Source: Nissolia schottii (taxonomy: Eukaryota; Streptophyta; Magnoliopsida; Fabales; Fabaceae). Taken from it: DNA of 64,000 bases. A program made the translations under genes and the position numbers. Numbering within the stretch: position 1 is the stretch's first letter; each line of letters begins with the position of its first letter. A model generated the notes under the pieces. It ran no database searches and was not told the DNA's origin. It saw only the letters and a list, made by a program, of their open reading frames with translations. Of this stretch, positions 32,301 to 44,300 are shown piece after piece. Where the stretch lies: NCBI GenBank assembly GCA_003254905.1, contig QANU01019398.1:62001-126000 (forward strand). The letters are read 5' to 3'.

Positions 32301-35300
32301 GGGCATTGAGAAGAGTCTCCTGGTGTTAGCTTACTAGAGCCTCTGGAGGGATTTGATGTTGCAGCAATTCGAACTCATGATGAAGGAATGCAAATTGAAC
32401 CTGCGAACAAATGTCAACCCAACATGCAACCAGGACCTCTGCACAAGCAAGAGGCTGTTGCGCCAGCTGGAGAGGTTGCTGCACAAGGGGAGCATCCACC
32501 ACGGCAGCCAGCAGTGATTCCAGCCTCTACCCCAAGCAACGCACTATCAGGAGGGCGATTTACAGTGCTACCTTCCGCCGTTGAAGATAATGGTGAATGA
32601 AGAAGAATCCCAGACAAAGATGGTGAACCTTGAAGTAACGACCCCGACAAATGATGTATGGGAGTTTGCATTAATGGCTAAAGTTAAGATGGGAAACCTC
32701 GAGTGTGGGAGTTTGCAGACTGAAACGACCATACTACTATATAAAACATGCAATTTTGTGTTAATTTCTTGGTAGTTTGAGCTCTTGCTTTCATTGATTG
32801 CTATTTATGATGCTGAATTCACATTTTTCTCTCTCTTCCCCCACCCCTCCCTCCCTCTTACTCTCACTCGCTCGGGTTTTATTCTATAAAGTAACCATTT
32901 GAAATGTGAATATGTTTAATTTATGTTCATTAAATTTTAGTACTTCTGTCCTTATATCATAACTTTCCTACTTAGGATGTGATTAGCAAAATGGGCCATG
33001 CCTTGAGCGAATGGATTTATATCGGTGGTGTCAAAGCTTTTGCAGATGGAACTTTGGGTTCCAACAGTGCATTGTTTTATGAGGTGAGACCACGCATTCA
33101 AATTTCCCATCTAAATTTTCTGTTAATAAATATTATAATTTAATACCGTATGCTGAATTTGTGAGAGGATAAAAGAGGAGGAGTGTATAGAAGAGTTAGC
33201 TTTGATTCAATAGGTTGAATAGATGTCAATACATAGGAACCCATCAGCACTATATATAGTGCAATAGAGAGTAAATGCATGCCTAGTTTCAATAAGAGCT
33301 AATTAAGACTTAGCTATTTCCTAAGACTCTAATGCCATGACTTCTACTATTCCCAAGACAATGCTAGACACATGACTAAACACATTTAGTCACATGTTTT
33401 ATTCTCAACATTCCCCCTTAAGCTAAAGTTTACTAAATTTTAAGCTTGTTACAAAAGGATCTTAACAATCAAAGAAAAATAGATACTCCATAAGACATAG
33501 GTGACTGGAGGTTGATGCGGTAAAGAAAGGTTGGATAATAGCTATCATTTGCTGTCATCGGTGGAAAGCTGCCAGAGAAAGTGAAGACACAACTATTGCA
33601 CGGAACAGAGTTTAGAACCACCTGAAAAACCATAGTGGTGGAGTAGAGTTGGTAGACATGCAGTTGTTCCACGAAAAGGACTTCAGAACCACTGGAATCA
33701 GGCTTAGTGGAAGAGTTTCCAGAAGAACAAAATGCCAGGCTATGAGTAGCTCGCCGGAGATGAAAAAGTGCAGTGGTAAGTTTGGGAATGAAGCACTGAA
33801 ACCACTGGAAAGTCTCCCTCTCACGGGCTAAACACTGTAGTAGCAAACAGAGGCACCAATGACACACAAACAGAGGCATTGGCAGTAGATGAATGGAAGC
33901 AATGGGTCCAGGCACAGGCCAGAATATTCGCGGGAAAGTCACTGGCAACAGCAAATGGGGGCTGTTTGAAGCTCTTTATGCCGCTGAAAAGACAGTTTTT
34001 GAATAGAAGTGCAGTTGGAGAAAGATGACAATGGTTTGGTAGAAGAATGCAAAGAAATTAGAATAGAGTTCCCATTTCAGATTAGGAACCAAGTAGTGGA
34101 GGAGTGACAAGACAGGTTATGGAGGATGGTACTGCTCTGATACCATGTTGAATTTGTGATAGGGTAAAAGAGAAGGAGTGTAAAGAAGAGTTAGGTTAGA
34201 TTCAATAGGTTGAATAAATGTGAATACATAGGAACCCATCAGCACTATATATAGTGCAATAGGGAGTAAATGCATGCCTAGTGTTAAGTTTTATGGTTAA
34301 GCAGAGGAAAATAATAAAATAGGATTAGAGAGGAATAATTAGAGAGCGAGAAATATAATTAATATTATGGAATAGATGCATATTGTTGTGTGTCTCATTA
34401 CATAGAGATGTTCCTATTTATAGGCTAAGAAGAGAATCAATGCATAATGAAAGTAAATCAACTTAAAATAAACTTAATCAAATAAGATCAATCTAAGATA
34501 TAGAATATATTTATTTTTATTCTTAACACTTCCCCTCAAGCTAAAGCACATGGAGCTTTAAGCTTGTTACAATTAAGCGGAGGAGGCAGAGGCACACGCG
34601 GATGCAGAGGCACACGTGGAGTAAGGCACGCTCGAAGGAAGAGGCGCAGTGGTAAGCACAGTAATGAAGCACCGGAACCACTGGAAAGGTGTAGGAATAG
34701 TGGAATGAGAATGAAGCACCAGAACCACCGAAAAGATGTAGGCATAGTGGCAGAGGAGAAACCACTAGAAAGTAGGTACAGTGGCATAGGAATGAAGCAC
34801 CGAAACCATCGGAAAGTAGGTATAGTGGTATGAGAATGAAGCATCGGAACCATTGGAAAGCGCTGGAACCACCGGAAAGTAGGCACAGTTGTAAGCAGAG
34901 ACACTAGTGACAAACATACGGAGGTAGAGGCAGCCAGGAGTCACAAAACAGGGGAAAAAGTGGAAACCAAAAGAAACTTGTCATGACAAAGTGGTTGGAT
35001 AATGAATGGGAGGACAAATCTGCAACGAGCAAGAAGAGGTGAGTACAGCAGTGTAAGCAGCGGCCGAAGAAAGCGGCGTACGCGCCATCATATGTGGTGG
35101 GAAGCAGCGGCACGTGGGTGTTGCATCAGAGATGAGATGACGCGCGTGAGAGTGTGTGGGAAGTTGGATGGAGACATGACTTCGAGGTGGTTTGGCCGTG
35201 TGGAGGAGGCGACCATGAAGGTGGCGACGGTGGCCGGAAAAGACACCGGAAGCGGCAATCGATGAACAGTGTCACAAACACTGTTGGCGGCACGTGGGGG

Positions 35301-38300
35301 CGCGTTGGAAGTCAGAATGGATCACGACATCGTGTGGTGGCAGCGGCGGAGGAAGGCGAGACTGGTTGTGGGTCACCGGATGAGGACATCGCTTGAAAAG
35401 TGCGCTGGAGGTTGGAAACGACGGCGGACAGGAGTTTGGTAGCTGCTGGAAGTTATACATAGCAAGGAAAGAAACAGAAAAAATGATACGAGAGATTAAA
35501 GTAGAGTTCCCATGTTAGATTAGGAACTGTAGTAGCGAAAGAGTGACAAGATAGGTCACGAAGGATGGTACTGCTTTGATACCATGTTAAGTTTCATGGT
35601 TGAGCAGAGGAAAATAATAAAATAGGATTAGAGAGGAATAATCAGAGAGCAAGAATTATAATTAATATTATGGAATAGAATTATATTGTTGTGTGTCTCA
35701 TTAAATAGAGATGTTCCTATTTATAGGCTAAGGAGAATCAATGCATAATGAAAGTAAATCAACCTAAAATAAACTAAATCAAATTAGATCAATCTAAGAT
35801 ATAGAATATATTTATTTGTATTCTTAACACTCCCCCTCAAGCTAAAACACATGGAACTTTAAGCGTGTCACAATTAAGTGGAGGAGGCAAAGGTACACGT
35901 GGAGGCAGAGGCATGCGTGGAGTAAAGGCATGCACGGAGGAAGAGACACAGTGGTAACCACGGTAATGAAGCTTCAGAACCATCGGAAAGGTGTAGGCAC
36001 AGCGGAATGGGAATTAAGCACCGAAACCACTAGAAAGGTGCAGGCATAGTGGCACAGGAAAAACCACCGGAAAGTAGGCACAGTGGCACAGGAATAAAGC
36101 GCCAGAACCATCGGGAAATAGGCATAGTGGCACGGGGATGAAGCACCGGAACCATCGGAAAGTAGGCATAGTGGCACAAGAATAGAGCGCCGGAACCACC
36201 AGAAAGTAGGAATAGTGGTAAGTAGAGGCATTAGTGATAGACATACAGAGGAAGAGGCCACCGTGAGTCACACAACAGGGGTAAAAATGGAAACCAAAAG
36301 ATACATATCGTAACAAAGTGGTTGGATGATGAATTAGAGGGCAAATGTGCAACAAAGAGGATGAGGCGAGCACAACGGCGTAAGCGGCAGACGCGCCGTC
36401 GCGCGTGGCAGGAATTAATGTCACGTGGGTGCTGCGTCAGAGATGAGATGATGTGTGTGGGAAATTGGATGGAGATGCCACTTCAGGATGGTTTGGTCAC
36501 GCGAAGGAGGCAACCATGAAGGTGGCGACGGTGGCGGTAAAAGACACCGGAAGCAATGGTCGATGAACAATGTCACAAACACTGTTGGCGGCGTGTGGGG
36601 GCGCGTTGGAAGTGGAAATAGATCGCGACTTCGTGTGGTTGCAGCGGCAGAGGTGAGACTGGTGGTGGGTTGTCGGATGAAGACGTTGCTGGAAAAATGC
36701 GCTGGACGCTGGAAACTGCCACGGGTAGGAGTTTGGTAGCTGCTGGAAGTGATGCACAACAAGGAAAGAACCAGAAACAAAGATATGAAAGATTAAATTA
36801 GAGTTCCCATGTTAGATTAGGAATTTCAGTAGCGGAAGAGTGACGAGACAGATCACAAAGGATGGTACCGCTCTGATACAATGTTAAGTTTCATGGTTGA
36901 GCAGAAGAAAATAATAAAATAGGATTAGAGAGGAATAATCAGAGAGCGAGAAATATAATTAATATTATGGAATAGTTGTGTATTGTTGTGGGTCTCATTA
37001 CATAGAGATGTTCCTATTTGTAGGATAAGAAGAGAATCAATGCATAATGAAAGTAATTCAAACTAAAATAAACTAAATCAAATAAGATCAATCTATGATA
37101 TAAAATATATTTATTTTTATTCTTAATGCCTAGTTTCATTAAGGCTCTGTTGTTATTGTTGTTTAATGCCTAGTTTCAATATGAGCTAATTAAGACTTAA
37201 CTATTTCCTAAGACTCTAATGCTATGAATTCGACTATTCTCAAGACAGTGCTAGTCACATGACTAAATGCATTTAGTCACATGTTTTATTCTCAACGTTG
37301 TCCATATTTTATGTTCTGTTTTTTACTTGATATGTGTGGAATAGGGTTGACAAGTTAGACAGAATTTTAGCCCTTTATTTAACCAAGCTCATCTAATCAT
37401 GTAGTTGTCATGGGATTTACATTTACTATGGTATTTCAAAATTCTGTAGCCATATGTTGATGATCCTGCCAATTTTGGCCTACAAGTGACAGAACCTGAA
37501 GCTCTTCTCAGCATGGCCTTGGAGTCAGATTTATCTGGTCTGCAGGTGATTCATTCTTCTGCTACCAGCCTCTTATTTGTTTATATCGAATTTCAGTTAC
37601 CAGCTTGCTGTCTTCGTGTTGATATCTTTCAGCTTGCAACTCACGCTATTGGGGACAAAGCAAATGACCTGATCTTGGACATATATGGTTCAGTTGCCTC
37701 TACAAATGGAATGAGAGATCGAAGATTTAGGGTAACATTTTGTTAAAACATAGAAAGCTTCAATAGTTTTCTATACCTATTGCAAGTTAGATGTTAGAAT
37801 ACTTTTGTTTTAGTCATATATATTCTAATAGAGCAATGCTTGGAAGACTTAACAAATCAACCTACACACCCTTATGAATGACAATTGGCATTTTTAGGGA
37901 CAAAATAGGAAGAAAAATGCCAAGTTTCATTCATAGGAGTGGGTAGGTTGATTTGTAGATTGATAAATTAGGTCTCCCAAACATTTTTCTTCTAATATAA
38001 TCGTTGTGAAGCAAGTCATCAAGCTACTGAAATGCTGGTTTCAGATTGAGCATGCTCAGCATCTGGCAACTGGAACTCCAGGCCGATTTGGCAAACAATG
38101 GGTTGTTGCTTCTGTGCAGGTCTGCTACGATAATTATGTTGTGTCCTTACCCTTTTTCTTTTTCCTCTTAAAATGATGCTCTAGCCATCTCTGGAGTATC
38201 TGATGTGTGAAACTAAAATGAGAGGGTTTGCCACATACGTGCTAAATCCAGTAACTGTGAACTCTTTAGTGATTCTATTAATTGACATATAATTCAGTCT

Positions 38301-41300
38301 CGTGTCTTGCAAATCCCTGGAACATATGTTAAAGGCAAATAAAATAATTACAAATCTAGTTCTATCTTAAATTGCTGAAAGTTGATATTGTCAATAGGAT
38401 TGATTGGCAAAATCAGTGGGACTGATTGGCAAGATCAATGCTGATTTAAATCAGCAGATTCATAGCATTGCTGGAACTTTAAAGCCAACAAAGTCTATGC
38501 AATCGTGTCTAGCTGTAATATGCAAATACATTATTCTCTCTTTAATTAGGATAGCTTAGTTGTAGCAATTTAACTAATTTTTTTTATATGACAATTCTCC
38601 AGCAAGCAGGACACAATTTTTACCCCACAATTTTCTGGGTTTGACATGGTATCAAACTAACTAACGATCCTATCGTAGCCTACCCAGAAGTTTCACGTGT
38701 CCCTTTGTCTCAACTTCATTCCAGTTCAAACTAAGTTCTTCTTGGTTTGTTTGTTTTTTTTTTCCTTGGTTTGATTCTTTCCTAGTCCAGAATTGGTTCT
38801 TTGTGACCAATTAATCTCAGCCTCATGTCTAGCGAAAAGTATGATGTCTTTTTGGTTCGTCTTAACGGAAAGAACTAGTCAGCTTGGGCCATTCCAATTC
38901 CAAATATTTGTCAAAGGCCTTTGGGGTCATGTTGATGGCAGCAAACCTGCTCCTAATAAAGAAAAGCACAAGGATGAGTATGCCAAGCGGGAAGTCAAAG
39001 ATGCTCAAGTCATGGCGTGGATCATAGGCTCTGTTGATCCCAATATTGTCCTCAATCTGCAACCCTTCAAAACTGCAGCCACTATGTGGGCACATCTAAA
39101 GAAAGTATATAGTCAGAATAACACTGGTTGCAGATTCTAGCTTGATCACGAAATAGCCATTTTTTGAACAGGACAATCTCTTAATCTCTGATTTTTATTC
39201 TCATTTTATGAATCTTTGGGTTGAATACACTTTGTCTATGAAAATTTTACTCTTGAAGGCCTTAGTTCGGTACAATCAGTTCATGATACCACTAAATGAG
39301 ACCAATTTCTTATGAAATTGAGATTTGATCTGAAGGTATCCGGTCCAATCTAATGAATAGAGACCCTACTCTCATTGGGTTCATGTCTCAATGATTTGTT
39401 TCATGAAGAACGACTCCTCACACAAACAACCATGGAACAACAAAGATCCACCTTTGTTCCAGTGGCGTATGCAGCACAAGGCAAGCCAAGGGGTAAGGAC
39501 ATGAGTACAATCCAATGTTTTTGTTGCAAAAGACTTGGACATTTTGCTTTAGATTGTCCAAATAAGTTCTGCTGTTATTGCAAAAAAGAGGGACATATCA
39601 TCAAAGAACGTCCAACAAGACCACCCAAGTGAACTACAACAGCCTTTACTGCCTCGATTGGTTCTTCTTCTACTAGTACTTCATCATATACAACATCTGT
39701 GCAACATAATGTTGCTGCCCCTGTTCAAACTTTGACCCCTGAAATGGTTCAACAAATGATCATTTTAGCATTTTCAGCTTTGGGACTCTCAGGTAAACCT
39801 TGTTCGACCTCTTCTCCTTGGTACTTTGATTCAGGGCCTTTGAACTATATGACCAACAATACTGAATCTCTTACTAATGTCGTGAAATATTCTGGAGATC
39901 TCAAAATTCTTACTGCTGATGGAAACCATTTACCCGTCACAGCCACCGATGATATTTCTTCATCTTTAATTGATGTCTTGGTTTCTCCCGGCCTCACTAG
40001 TAACCTTATTTTTGTTGGTCAATCATTTGATAATGATTGTCGAGTTGAATTCTCAAAATATGGTTGTCTTGTGTAGGATCAACACTCAGGGAAGATGACC
40101 GCAAAGGGGCCTAAAGTTGGACTTCTTTTTCCACTCCATTTCTCTTTTTCTTCATGCATTTCCTTTTCTTTTGTTTCTTGTAATTCTGCTAGTGTTGATT
40201 ACCATATGTGGCATAAGCGTCTTGAACATTCAAATTCAAATGTTCTTCATGATTTGTTGAAATCTAGTTTTCTTGAAAAGTCCCCGTCACTAAATGCTGT
40301 TCAATTTGATTGCATTTCTTGTAAACTTTGCAAAATTAAAGTACTACCTTTTCCAACTCATCTATCAAATGTAGGATAACTTTTTGATATGATGCATAGT
40401 AATTTATGGGGGATGACACCTGCAATATCTCATGCTCATTACAAGTGCTTTGTCACTTTTATTGATGACTACAATCGTTTCACATGGATCTATTTTTTGC
40501 GCTCTAAAGATGAAGCATTTTCTGCTTTCAAATTTTTTCATGCTTACATCTAGACCCAACTTTTCTCAAAAATTAAAATTCTTCGGTCTGGCAGTGGGGG
40601 AGAATACACATCTCATTTATTTCAAGAGTTCTTGCAAACTAATGGTATTTTATCTCAAAAGTCATGCTCTTCCACCCCCCGCCAAAGAAAACAGGGTCGT
40701 TGAAAGAAAAAATCACCATCTTCTTAATGTTTTCCGCACCCTTTTGTTGAAATCTTCTGTGCCATCTCGGTTTTTGTGTGAAGTTCTATCTACTACTATC
40801 CATCTTATTAATTGCCATATATCTAAGAATCACTACATCTCACAATCAATCATACATTTGGAATACACACACACACACACACGAAGTGGTCCAAATTAAA
40901 CATAAGTTATAATTGCAATCAAACTAGCAACGTATAGCCCTAATAATGTAGCTAATCACACAATAGCCTACATGGCGATTAAACATAATTCAAGAAACAT
41001 CAGATGTCTACTAGCTAACTACTTGCCACTGGCACTGGTATGTCCCGCTGATCCTTCATGAAAACCTGAAACCACAAGCAAGAGGGGGATGATAATTTGC
41101 ATTCTCAGTGGGTAACCATCGAGGACAATTAATTTAAGTCTTGCTTATTGTTTTGCCACTCGGGAGATCTCTAAATTACATGCATAACATAATAGTTTCA
41201 TAATTCATTAATATTATAAACTAGACTCTAACAACTTTATCCTACTTTACTATGTGAGGGGAGAGGACAACTCGAAACAAACTCAATTATTCAGACAAGT

Positions 41301-44300
41301 TGAATCGACTGACTAGACTATGTTCCTTGCGGAAGAAACCCTTTCTGTACCCATATGGAAAACTTTCTTTCAGGGTACAACCTTCTTTATTGGTATTGAG
41401 CTCAAATCAGTGGAAATGACCCATAAACACATTTAGTGTAAAAATAACCAACTCGAGTTATGGCTGGTGAGGTGCCTAACTCAAGGGCTAGAGCAAGGGG
41501 AAGGCTAAAGTGCCTTGAGTTGTGGGCGTTGTCTTATAGACATAAATAGAGGTAACATCAACTCAAGCTATGGCCGATGTTACCTTGATGGACTTACCTG
41601 CTATTTTAACAGTGATCATCAACTCGAGTTGTGGCTGATGATCCCTGACTGACTGACTTGTTTTCTTTACCAAGGTTTAACTGAAATAGAGGTAATCATT
41701 AACTCCTGTGGCTGATGATTCCTCGACCGACTGACCTGTTATTTCAATCATCAACTGATCACCTTGAGCTGTGGCTGATGATCCCCGACAGGCAGACCTG
41801 TTATCTTGGTTTAATCTTTAATGACTTATCTTGACTAATGCATAAAAATTTAATATAAAAGCATACTTCATGCAGGTACATACCAAAATATCATAAACCG
41901 ATATACACAGTCAAATAAGTAATTACTATTATCAATAACAATATTCAAATATAATTTAGAGAGTTTATCATATATATTATTAATTGAGGTATAGTTGAAC
42001 CATACAGAACTCCTCGCTAAATTCACACATAGCTATGTGTGGACCTTACGACCATTTTTTCTGAAAACTTTGCATCTAGTCACAGTCAGGACTCTACGCT
42101 AACTTTAGAGTAGAAGAACATAGCCTGGACTCAGAGTACTCTATAGGGACTCAACTTAGCTCTCGAAGTATCCACTCAGCGTTTAACTTACATCAAAATG
42201 CAGTTTGGAATCATCCCTCGATCATTACTCAAACAATGCACACACAGACCAAAATAACCGTAAAACTTTGTTTAAAATATGTTATTCCCCCAAAACATTT
42301 CAAAAACGCAGTTTTTCTACCAAACATGAGAAACTCAATTACATGAGCTCTTGGGCCCCAAAGCCTTCGGGGAACTGATTTGGTCCTTAAGTTTTTCACA
42401 CTCAATTTTTTAAATTTCTTGCCGACACTCTTTTTGAAAACGAGTCTAAAACTTGCCAACATACTCACAAATACTCTCAGTTTCGTGAAATCGTTTCTAA
42501 GTCTCAGAAACTCCTTTTTACCCAGAATCTTTCACACACACACTTTAAACCAAACCATTCTCAATTTTTTATTAAAATACTTAATTTCATTTTAAGTAAC
42601 CACACACACCCAAAACTCAGTTTAGACCCCAAAAACATTTTATTACCTGAACACCATCAACTTTTCCACAGTTCCTCAAAATTTCATTTTTCTTTCCAAT
42701 TTCACTCTCAAACTCAAAAACAATAACCTTTTCACCATATCTCTTAAAATTCTCATTTTTCTCTCTAAATTCCTCAAGCAACCCAAAATCACCCACATAA
42801 CACACAAAATTTTGTTTTCCAACCACAATAAACACAATTCAGAACTTACAAAAATTCACAAAACATAAACACTCATACATACACTCAAGGTAGTGCATGC
42901 AACTCAAGGATCACCCACCTAAAATGAAAACACACTCCACAATGATGATGATGAACTCAATGGTGATAGGTGGACAAAGGGGACCTCAGGTGGTGGTGAG
43001 AACAAGGTGATTGCTGTGGCTTTGGAGTGATGGAGATGGTGAGGATGAAGAGACAATGGTGATGATTAGATGAAGGTGATGAGAAGCTCAAATGGTGATG
43101 ATTTTGGTGGTGTTTGATGATGATGAAGTGATGATGATGATGATGATGATCGTGTTGTGTTGGTGACGAGTTCTCTGTTTGGTTCTAGGGGAAGAAGGGA
43201 GAATTTATCTCAAGGAGGCATGAGAACTTGAGGGAAAGAAAAGAGCATTCAGCAAGTGTAGATGTGCTTGACATTCGGTTGATTTGTAGAGAATTAGAGA
43301 ATTCTTTCTCTATGGTTTTTGGCTTCCAATTGAGATGATGATAAGGATAAGGAAGTAAAAGAAAAGGAACATTGATGATGGTGACATTGTGTATGGCCAA
43401 GTGGCCTCGGATAATGATGATAGGATGTATGAGATGAAGTTCTTTGATAAAGGCTTTCATTCTCGGTTGGCTTTTTGTTTTGCTTTAGTTCGGTGGTTTT
43501 TGCAAATGAAGAGAATTAATTCTCTTTGCTTTTTATTTTGGCTTGTATAATCAATAACAATAGTTGGTGGAATTGTTTGGTGATAAAGGCCTTGCTGACC
43601 GTGGGTGGAAGTGGCATGAGGGTGAAGCAATTTTGGACACTTGGAGGCAAAGTCTTAGGGCGAGGTGCACATGAAAGGCTCGTCCCGTGGTTCGGGGTGT
43701 TTTGGGACACTAGAACCCAGCCATTTTGACTGTCTAAGGGTTTTAAATTAGATAAATGTACAAATGAGTCAACCACTATAAAAGAAAAGTGAGTTCCAAG
43801 GGTACCTTTAACACTTAATTAAGTTCAGGCAGAGAAACAATCGGTTTCGGGCTCGTAGGACCACACGAAAAGCCTAAATCGTTACCCCGGGTTCTCGCAA
43901 TGTCAGAATTTTCTGAGACAGCTCCAGATTGGGACAAAGATCTTTGATGGGCTTAGGAAGACATGGAAACTCATACCAAGACACCCCTTGGGGCTTTAGG
44001 CACAAGTTTCTAATTAACGGGGTTTTTGGTTGATAGGCGGGCCCCTTCGGCAACTATCTGAAAGCAGGAAACTCAAGAAAGGGTCTTGTGCATGGCAGGG
44101 ACACTTGTCATGCAAGGAGAGTGGTTTGAGAAACTTGTCTCATGGAGAAGAGGTGGCAGCGACATGTGACACCCATGCATGGTGCCATGTGTCGTGATGT
44201 GTCACGTGTTGGTTCGATGCCCAATTCAAGGTGTGTCGAAAAGCTAAAACGTGACCCTTTTAATTGTACAGGGTTATAATAGAACTAAAAAGGATAAACG

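Larger units (their letters stand above)
34282..37128 (-). mobile_element. Three-LTR TRIM-like array nested in the outer TRIM
   Basis: Three similar LTRs of about 245 bp in one orientation (34282-34528, 35585-35829, 36882-37128) alternate with two related internal regions of about 1.05 kb. The whole array is flanked by CCTAG (34277-34281 and 37129-37133), showing a single insertion event. On the minus strand primer sites (TGGTATCAAAGCAGTACC; a variant at the third LTR) and purine tracts (TTGAGGGGGAG) sit at the expected ends. The internal regions carry a 50-base-scale minisatellite. The usual origin of such LTR-internal-LTR-internal-LTR arrays is unequal recombination between LTRs of sister copies. 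Confidence 0.9.
33151..37297 (-). mobile_element. Outer TRIM-like LTR element in LAF3 intron 9, minus orientation, interrupted
   Basis: Left LTR 33151-33410 (TGCTGAATTTGTGAGAGG to TTCTCAACA). A second LTR starts at 34146 and is split by the nested 34282-37128 element, resuming at about 37134 and ending at about 37297. The internal part is only about 735 bp. Read on the minus strand it has a primer-binding site TGGTATCAGAGCAGTA beside the 34146 LTR and a purine tract (AAGGGGGAA) beside the left LTR. No gag or pol recognised, hence TRIM or another small non-coding LTR type. Target duplication not clear. Confidence 0.85.

Noticed and set aside
34604-36230. CRISPR-like array of regularly spaced repeats
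   Set aside because: Units are adjacent variants without unique spacers, inside a plant LTR element; a minisatellite fits better.
34536-36424. Minus-strand open frames rich in Phe, Trp and Pro as a repeat-protein gene
   Set aside because: They coincide with a minisatellite inside TRIM internal regions; repetition explains the open frame.
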